18,787 nt of DNA from an uncultured Ruminococcus sp. (GTDB lineage Bacteria; Bacillota; Clostridia; Oscillospirales; Ruminococcaceae): assembly GCA_900319195.1 (NCBI GenBank), contig ONNL01000034.1, forward strand, positions 1-18,787. Direction: 5' to 3'. The stretch's first letter is position 1; every line of letters starts with the position of its first letter. This document shows positions 15,186-18,787 of this stretch, piece after piece. The translations under genes and the position numbers were made by a program. The notes under the pieces were generated by a model. The model was not told the DNA's origin. It saw only the letters and a program-made list of their open reading frames with translations, and made no database searches.

Positions 15186-15214
15186 TTGACAAACGGGTAT
15201 AATTGTATTAAAAT
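15186..15214 (+). promoter_or_regulatory. Promoter of the metallochaperone operon
   Basis: TTGACA (15186-15191), 17 nt, TAAAAT (15209-15214) on the plus strand, about 54 nt upstream of the ATG at 15268. A second TATAAT-like string lies within the spacer. Metal-responsive operators (CsoR or CopY type) were looked for and not convincingly found. Confidence 0.65.
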
Positions 15215-15267
15215 AGGAATGTAAAAATGATTATCTGCGTTTGCGCGGAAGGAGCTCCTTGCTTACT

Positions 15268-15444
15268 ATGGGAAATATAGCTTTCAGTATGGATTTCTGG
15301 ATTCTTTTGTCGGCTGTTATCGCTACGGGCATAGCATACATCTGTGTTTCGAGGTCGGCGGACGATCCTTCATCTGACGGAAAGGGAGATAGCAATGATA
15401 AAAATCACTATGAAAATAGACGGAATGATGTGCGCCATGTGTGA
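15268..15444 (+). CDS. Small single-pass membrane peptide upstream of the HMA gene
   Basis: 58 aa if started at the ATG 15268; in-frame TTG codons at 15259 and 15241 are alternatives. AAGGAG (15249-15254) lies 13 nt before the ATG, rather far, and 4 nt before the TTG at 15259, rather close, so the start is uncertain. One clear membrane segment (FWILLSAVIATGIAYICVS) is followed by a hydrophilic, charged tail. The 3' end overlaps the start of the metallochaperone gene by 50 nt in another frame. It is placed between a good promoter and that gene, as small membrane proteins often are in Firmicutes metal-handling operons, but it lacks the Cys-rich tail of the FeoB-associated type. It could be real or a leader frame. 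Confidence 0.45.
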   Translation: MGNIAFSMDFWILLSAVIATGIAYICVSRSADDPSSDGKGDSNDKNHYENRRNDVRHV

Positions 15445-15652
15445 GGCTCATATGAATGAGGCTGTACAAAAAGCATTCGGCGTAAAGAACGTTACATCAT
15501 CGCATGACAAGGGCGAAACGGAGTTCATCGCGGAGACTGCTCCCGACGAGGCAAAGCTCCGTGAGACAGTTGAAAAGGCAGGCTATAAGTTCGTGTCATA
15601 TTCGACTGAGCCGTATGAAAAGAAAGGCTTTTCGCTCTTTGGTAAAAAGTGA
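15395..15652 (+). CDS. CopZ-like heavy-metal-associated (HMA) domain protein
   Basis: 85 aa from the ATG at 15395, which has GGAG 6 nt upstream; the frame is open further upstream but the extra residues are not domain-like. It is a single ferredoxin-like HMA domain (about 1-68): MIKITMKIDGM followed by the metal site MCAMC (Cys13 and Cys16), the CxxC motif that binds Cu(I) or similar soft metals. The tail after residue 68 is basic (KKGFSLFGKK) and longer than in minimal CopZ. Such proteins carry copper in the cytoplasm to a CopA-type ATPase, but no ATPase or repressor gene is next to it here. It is the last gene of its transcription unit, with a terminator 4 nt after the stop codon. Confidence 0.85.
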   Translation: MIKITMKIDGMMCAMCEAHMNEAVQKAFGVKNVTSSHDKGETEFIAETAPDEAKLRETVEKAGYKFVSYSTEPYEKKGFSLFGKK

Positions 15653-15655
15653 AAA

Positions 15656-15691
15656 AAGCTCCCGTGTCAGCCGATACGGGAGCTTGCTTTT
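15656..15691 (+). terminator. Terminator of the HMA gene
   Basis: AAGCTCCCGT (15656-15665) pairs with ACGGGAGCTT (15676-15685), extendable by a G-T and a T-A pair into the loop, followed by GCTTTT. The A run before the stem means it could also act on the minus strand. Confidence 0.8.
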
Positions 15692-15710
15692 ATATATGGA
15701 TACAAAAATA

Positions 15711-15736
15711 CGGCTGTCGGATATTTCCGACAGCCG
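15711..15736 (-). terminator. Terminator of the 6S-like RNA, possibly bidirectional
   Basis: A perfect 11-bp stem, CGGCTGTCGGA (15711-15721) with TCCGACAGCCG (15726-15736), and a 4-nt loop. On the minus strand it is followed by TATTTTTG, so it fits the end of the minus-strand RNA at 15740-15939. On the plus strand ATTTTG follows and it could back up the HMA terminator. Confidence 0.78.
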
Positions 15737-15739
15737 ATT

Positions 15740-15939
15740 TTGATAAAAGACCGCATTGCCGTCATACAGCCGGATAAAACCCGCACAAAGCAGGTGGGTA
15801 AACTCCCGACTGTTTCGCGCTCCCTTCTTCCGCAAAAGCGGGAGGTCTGCAATCCGCAGCCGGAGATGTATTCCCTATGATAAAGTGTTGGATTATAAAA
15901 AACTATATTTACTCGAACAACGCAGAACCTTTATCTTCT
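15740..15939 (-). ncRNA. ssrS: Probable 6S RNA
   Basis: A stand-alone minus-strand unit of about 200 nt with a SigA promoter (15946-15974) and terminator (15711-15736) and no reading frame. The ends pair: ATAAAGG plus CTGCGTTG (15934-15918) with CAATGCGG plus TCTTTTAT (15758-15743), forming a closing stem. Inside, a long unpaired 5' side (about 15917-15876) faces a 3' side with a small hairpin, CCTGC/GCGGG. Then comes an apical arm: GGG (15875-15873) with CCC (15798-15796), CTCCGGCTG (15865-15857) with CAGTCGGGAG (15812-15803) with one bulge, and the end hairpin CTCCC/GGGAG holding CCGC-TTTT-GCGG. Closing stem, large central bubble and long apical arm at about 190-200 nt is the plan of 6S RNA, which mimics an open promoter and sequesters SigA RNA polymerase. 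The call rests on architecture, not on a covariance search; another structured RNA is possible. Confidence 0.6.
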
Positions 15940-15945
15940 ATATAT

Positions 15946-15974
15946 ATTATAGCAGATAGTTTTCAAAAAATCAA
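15946..15974 (-). promoter_or_regulatory. SigA promoter of the 6S-like RNA
   Basis: On the minus strand TTGATT (15974-15969), 17 nt, TATAAT (15951-15946). Predicted transcription start about 15939, exactly at the outer end of the closing stem of the RNA. It lies just 28 nt past the stop codon of the DUF1292 gene, in the same direction. Confidence 0.72.
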
Positions 15975-16001
15975 GTGTTTTTTTATATATTTTCAAAAAA
16001 A

Positions 16002-16295
16002 TTAGTTGTCCTCGGCGCTCTCCTCAAGACGCTCAAGGAAATATGCTGACACCGCGTCGAACTCGTCGTCATCGTCGATAGTTGCAAGGATCTCCTCGCC
16101 GTCCTCCTCGACGACCTTCAGTATAACGATGTCGCAGTCGGAGTAGAGATAGTCCTCGTCCTCGGCAGCCGGCACCATTACGAAATATTGTTCGCCCTCA
16201 TATTCGGAAGCGTCGATAAGCTCGAAATTACGCTTGTTTCCGTCATCGTCCACCAGCTCAAAGAGCTCGGGCGTGTATTCATTCATCTCAGACAT
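16002..16295 (-). CDS. DUF1292 family protein (YrzB-like)
   Basis: 97 aa, ATG with GGAGGG 6 nt upstream. Strongly acidic small cytoplasmic protein: FELVDDDGNKRNFELIDA, then the family core YFVMVPAAEDEDYL and IVILKVVEEDGEEIL, ending in an Asp/Glu-rich stretch and LERLEES. This is the usual length and layout of DUF1292, a Firmicutes family of unknown function often found with alaS and ruvX; those neighbours are absent here. It has its own promoter at 16334-16362. No terminator is seen between it and the 6S-like promoter, so some read-through into that RNA is possible. Confidence 0.9.
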   Translation of the reverse strand: MSEMNEYTPELFELVDDDGNKRNFELIDASEYEGEQYFVMVPAAEDEDYLYSDCDIVILKVVEEDGEEILATIDDDDEFDAVSAYFLERLEESAEDN

Positions 16296-16333
16296 ATTTG
16301 ACCCTCCGTGTCGGTGATATGTTTCTTGACATC

Positions 16334-16362
16334 ATTATACACTATATTCGCATCAATTGCAA
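16334..16362 (-). promoter_or_regulatory. Promoter of the DUF1292 gene
   Basis: On the minus strand TTGCAA (16362-16357), 17 nt, TATAAT (16339-16334), with the ATG about 40 nt downstream of the -10. Confidence 0.68.
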
Positions 16363-16474
16363 GCGGTAAGTTATTACAGTGAAACTCTTTGGCTATTTCA
16401 TACAGTCACAGGACACGGTTATTGTGCAAATATACAAAGTATACTAAAAATATCAAAAAACGTTCCATTTACTA

Positions 16475-16503
16475 TTGACTTTTGCTTAAACTTGTGTTAA
16501 TAT
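16475..16503 (+). promoter_or_regulatory. Promoter of the large non-coding RNA
   Basis: TTGACT (16475-16480), 17 nt, TAATAT (16498-16503) preceded by TGT (extended -10) on the plus strand. A TATAAT at 16503-16508 is an alternative -10, but its spacing to either TTGACT (22 nt) or TTGCTT (15 nt) is poor. Start of transcription about 16510. Confidence 0.6.
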
Positions 16504-16524
16504 ATAATCAGACAAAGGGAAGAC

Positions 16525-17050
16525 GAAAGGATGTCCAATGAGGAGTCCGGGAGTTTTCCTCAGCTGAATTTACTTGGCTTGGGGTTTATCCCCAATGTAA
16601 ATTATTACGAGCGGAAAGGTGTGTGGGTCCGATGGAGGAAAGTTCAGAGCAGCAGCGTGAGACCTGCGGACTTGCTGAATAATTGGATAACTTAAAGAGG
16701 GAATATAGGCTTCGTGCTTGTTCCGCTGAGTGAAGTTACAAAGTTTAAGATTTGATTATATAGGCAGACGCATGGCAGTAATTGAAAAGGTCTCATGATC
16801 ATAACTCGTTTTGGATACAGGATTATCTGAAATTTCGACAATGAGTCTTTAGATAAATTGTAAAGGAAGAGTCCAATGAGAAAATGAGTTGAGCTTGAAA
16901 CTGCTCGTACAGAGCTAATCTTACTGAAAGGTGTCATACCAATGGAGTAAAGTTCAGGATTAACTTGATTACCTATAAAGGATAGTGATACTATGAGGAA
17001 TCGAAGGTATTACAACGAAATCTGAATTGAAGGAGTGAGTCCAAAGGGTA
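16525..17050 (+). repeat. Recurring AAAGG-loop-CC-AATGAGGA motif inside the large RNA
   Basis: Copies start at 16525, 16614, 16861, 16926, 16976 and 17028, with a weaker one near 16785. The best pair is 16614 and 16926: both read GAAAGGTGT, then a variable loop, CCRATGGAG, one variable base, and AAAGTTCAG. In most copies GG and CC (often GGA/TCC) can pair around the variable loop, and the purine tail stays single-stranded. Spacing is irregular (about 50 to 250 nt), so these are structural modules and not a tandem array. Confidence 0.6.
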
Positions 17051-17093
17051 ATTTAGTGAAGTGATGAAAGTCGCTTTTATAATTGAATATTTC

Positions 17094-17122
17094 AAAGCCT
17101 CAGCAGATACTGAGGCTTTTTT
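17094..17122 (+). terminator. Terminator of the large non-coding RNA
   Basis: AAAGCCTCAG (17094-17103) and CTGAGGCTTT (17110-17119) form a perfect 10-bp stem with a 6-nt loop and a T run to 17122. It sits 4 nt from the stop codon of the convergent membrane gene and may end that transcript too, although the minus side has a poor T run. Confidence 0.88.
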
Positions 17123-17126
17123 GTGC

Positions 17127-17636
17127 TTATTTGAGCTTTTTACCGTAATGCCTGAAAAATTTAATTGGGATAATTGAAATTGTCAAAAACGAAACAATAC
17201 AATTTATGATCGTGTATATCCATGGATCCGTCGGAGAATTGGACAGTATGAGTGTTAATACTATTATTTCAAGTATCAGCGAGGGCACGATGAGTATCAG
17301 GTTCATTATCCTTGCGGCTTTGTATAGCTTCACTGAATGATTTTTTTCACCGATAAGCGAAATGACAGAATTCAGAATAAGCAGTCCGCCGTCCCAAATG
17401 CAGACATAAGAAATGACCTTTATGTAAAAGTTGAGAATTATTAAGATCAGATCGGTGAAGAGTAAAAATGGGAGAAAGAGCACCAAAAGTCCGGCTGCAT
17501 TTGTATCTGCCGGTGAATTTGCATGGAGCAATTCAAGTCGGTAACTATTGAGATATATCCCGTATGCAACAGAAATGACACCGAGTATCAATAAAATGAT
17601 ATATATTATCTGCGGTTTGATCTTGATTTTTTTCAT
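17127..17636 (-). CDS. Polytopic membrane protein of unknown function
   Basis: 169 aa. Five hydrophobic segments: about 10-29, 48-70, 72-95, 108-132 and 139-158, with basic ends (MKKIKIK and HYGKKLK) that suggest cytoplasmic termini or a membrane-interface location. No enzyme or transporter motif was recognised. The ATG at 17636 overlaps the TGA of rarA (ATGA), with only a weak GGTGAG upstream, so translation probably depends on coupling to rarA. The base composition is more AT-rich than rarA. It converges on the large RNA at its 3' end; a link like that of OLE RNA with its membrane partner is tempting, but here the gene is in the opposite direction. Confidence 0.8.
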   Translation of the reverse strand: MKKIKIKPQIIYIILLILGVISVAYGIYLNSYRLELLHANSPADTNAAGLLVLFLPFLLFTDLILIILNFYIKVISYVCIWDGGLLILNSVISLIGEKNHSVKLYKAARIMNLILIVPSLILEIIVLTLILSNSPTDPWIYTIINCIVSFLTISIIPIKFFRHYGKKLK

Positions 17637-18787
17637 TTCAGCTCACCAAGTATCTTTCTTCGGTACATCAAAGCGGCTTGCTCCTGCTTGTTGTCGCCGA
17701 ATTCGTAGTAGACGTGGTCCTTGAGTGCGTCGGGGAGGTACTGCTGCTTTACGTAGTGGTTGGGATAATTGTGCGGATAGAGGTAGTGCTGTCCAACCAC
17801 CTTTGCGCCTGCACCGTCAAGGTGGACATTCTGCAAATGGCGCGGAAAGTCGAGCGCGTCACACTGCTTAACATCGGCGATCGCCGCGTCTATCGCAAGC
17901 ACGCTGTTGGACTTCGGAGCGGTCGCAAGGAGTATGGTCGCCTCCGCGATTGGAAGCTTTGCCTCGGGCAGACCGAGCTGGAGCGCCGAGTCCACACACG
18001 CCTTGGTGATGACAACTGCCTGCGGATAGGCAAGTCCCACGTCCTCAGACGCGATACACAGCATACGTCGGCACAGCGAGATGATGTCGCCTGCCTCGAT
18101 AAGACGAGCCGCATAGTGCAGAGCCGCATTCTCGTCCGAGCCGCGAACGGATTTGTGGTAGGCGGAGAGAATGTCGTAGTGCTGGTCGCCGTCGCGGTCG
18201 TATCGCATATTGCTGCGCTGTGCGAGAATTTCAAGGCTCTCGGCGGTTATGACGGTCTTGCCGTCGGACGTTTCACCGCACATTGCGGCAAGCTCCGCAG
18301 TATTCATCGCCTTGCGGACATCTCCGCCGCATGAGTAGGCGATTTTGGTCAGAGCCTCGTCGCCGGCAACTATCTCGGTGCCGTTTTGCTCCGAGAGAAG
18401 CTCGAAAGCGCGGCGTATCGCAGGCTTGAGGTCGTCAGCGCTCACAGGCTTGAACTCGAACACAGTGCTTCGGCTGATGACAGCGTTGTACACCGCGAAG
18501 TACGGGTTCTCGGTCGTGGACGCGATAAGCGTAATATCGCCGTTTTCGATGTATTCAAGCAGGGACTGCTGCTGCTTTTTGTTGAGGTACTGTATCTCGT
18601 CGAGGTAGAGCAGAATGCCGTTCTCAGAGCCGAATGTCCCTATCTCCGAGACGACGTCCTTGATGTCGGCAGTCGAGGCATTGGTGCCGTTTAGCTTGTG
18701 GAGTGACATATTGCAGTTTTCCGCGATGATTCGGGCAACCGTGGTCTTTCCGACTCCCGACGGACCGTAGAATATCATGTTCGGCAC
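17633..18787 (-). CDS. rarA: Replication-associated recombination ATPase RarA (MgsA), N-terminus off the right edge
   Basis: 384 visible residues; the frame is open to the last base, and the GTG there lies just before Walker A, so it is an internal Val and not the start. About 40 residues are missing. Walker A GPSGVGKT, Walker B ILLYLDEIQ, sensor-1 region STTENPYF and the arginine finger in ISRS define the clamp-loader-type AAA domain. The C-terminal part has the RarA hallmarks SVRGSDENAALHYAARLIEAGD, AsEDVGLAYPQA, LATAPKSNS and HLQNVHLDG, then YPHNYPNHYVKQQYLP near the end. RarA works as a tetramer at stalled replication forks with single-stranded DNA-binding protein. The downstream membrane gene overlaps it by 4 nt. 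Confidence 0.95.
   Translation of the reverse strand: MPNMIFYGPSGVGKTTVARIIAENCNMSLHKLNGTNASTADIKDVVSEIGTFGSENGILLYLDEIQYLNKKQQQSLLEYIENGDITLIASTTENPYFAVYNAVISRSTVFEFKPVSADDLKPAIRRAFELLSEQNGTEIVAGDEALTKIAYSCGGDVRKAMNTAELAAMCGETSDGKTVITAESLEILAQRSNMRYDRDGDQHYDILSAYHKSVRGSDENAALHYAARLIEAGDIISLCRRMLCIASEDVGLAYPQAVVITKACVDSALQLGLPEAKLPIAEATILLATAPKSNSVLAIDAAIADVKQCDALDFPRHLQNVHLDGAGAKVVGQHYLYPHNYPNHYVKQQYLPDALKDHVYYEFGDNKQEQAALMYRRKILGELK

Larger units (their letters stand above)
16510..17122 (+). ncRNA. Large structured non-coding RNA of about 610 nt, candidate ROOL/OLE-class
   Basis: A transcription unit with promoter and terminator but no credible reading frame on either strand. Local helices visible by eye include GAGGA/TCCTC (16540-16561), AATTTAC/GTAAATT (16567-16573 with 16597-16603) enclosing TTGGGG/CCCCAA (16579-16584 with 16590-16595), TTCAG-GCA/TGCTGAA with inner GCAG/CTGC (16643-16679), TAACTT/AAGTTA (16688-16693 with 16733-16738) enclosing GGAA/TTCC, and TTATCTGAA/TTTAGATAA (16823-16831 with 16848-16856). 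Unpaired stretches are purine-rich. A motif of the form AAAGG-hairpin-CC-AATGAGGA recurs six or seven times. Length, ornate structure and a rumen-type host make ROOL the first hypothesis and OLE the second; neither could be tested. RNase P, tmRNA, SRP and group I introns do not fit. No tRNA or phage gene is next to it. Confidence 0.6.

Noticed and set aside
15344..15394. 17-residue N-terminal extension of the HMA protein
   Set aside because: The added residues are not part of the domain, and the ATG at 15395 has a well-placed GGAG.
15740..15939. SRP RNA or riboswitch instead of 6S RNA
   Set aside because: GCGGAAGAAGGGAG lacks the paired UCAGG and AGCAG of SRP domain IV, and no gene follows in the same direction for a riboswitch to control.
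16630..16650. GGAGGAAAGTTC as an RNase P RNA signature
   Set aside because: It resembles the 5' conserved region of RNase P RNA, but the same string recurs at 16942-16957 as part of an internal repeat and the 3' conserved region is missing.
16692..16937. 81-codon minus-strand frame inside the large RNA
   Set aside because: No ribosome site, no family resemblance, and it crosses several helices of the RNA.
17678..18334. 218-codon plus-strand open frame
   Set aside because: Antisense to rarA; low-complexity Val/Leu-rich start, no ribosome site.
18785..18787. GTG at the right edge as the start of rarA
   Set aside because: It lies a few residues before Walker A; RarA has about 40 further N-terminal residues and the frame is open to the edge, so the gene is cut by the window.

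Overview
The window looks like chromosomal DNA of a dockerin-bearing Clostridia, most likely a Ruminococcus-type gut or rumen bacterium. The reasons are a secreted protein with a type I dockerin, near-consensus SigA promoters (about 17-nt spacers, extended -10s), strong GGAGG ribosome sites, rho-independent terminators, and Firmicutes families such as DUF1292. No species was identified. No tRNA, rRNA, CRISPR array or intact mobile element was seen.

Left part (1-9390, all minus strand): two tandem paralogous secreted proteins built of WG-like beta repeats. The first is open at the left window edge (1-2004). The second (2145-5555) ends in a dockerin, so it is probably exported and docked on a cellulosome-type scaffold. 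Behind them, in transcription order, a translationally coupled envelope operon runs from a consensus promoter at 9362-9390: a polytopic O-antigen ligase/polymerase-like protein (7371-9242), then a lipoprotein penicillin-binding protein that keeps its transpeptidase triad but only a stub of its GT51 glycosyltransferase domain (5713-7374).

Middle (9725-13081, plus strand): an OmpR-type response regulator and a histidine kinase with almost no extracytoplasmic loop form a two-gene operon closed by a terminator at the kinase stop codon. Just downstream, three TYAAACAT direct repeats spaced exactly 11 bp precede a -10 with no good -35. This is the layout of an operator where an OmpR-family regulator activates a promoter. 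It would drive a small membrane protein, an extended-SDR (dihydroflavonol-reductase-like) enzyme, and a 23-codon remnant of a second SDR cut off against the 3' end of ftsH.

Right part (13097-18787): ftsH (minus) with its own promoter; a small membrane ORF and a CopZ-like metallochaperone (plus); a roughly 200-nt minus-strand RNA with promoter, terminator and the closing-stem/bubble/apical-arm plan of 6S RNA; a DUF1292 gene; then a roughly 610-nt non-coding plus-strand transcription unit (about 16510-17122) with promoter, terminator, many hairpins and six or seven copies of an internal motif. It fits the class of giant ornate bacterial RNAs (ROOL or OLE type) and is the most interesting object in the window. 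The right edge holds rarA (N-terminus off-window) coupled to a small polytopic membrane protein.
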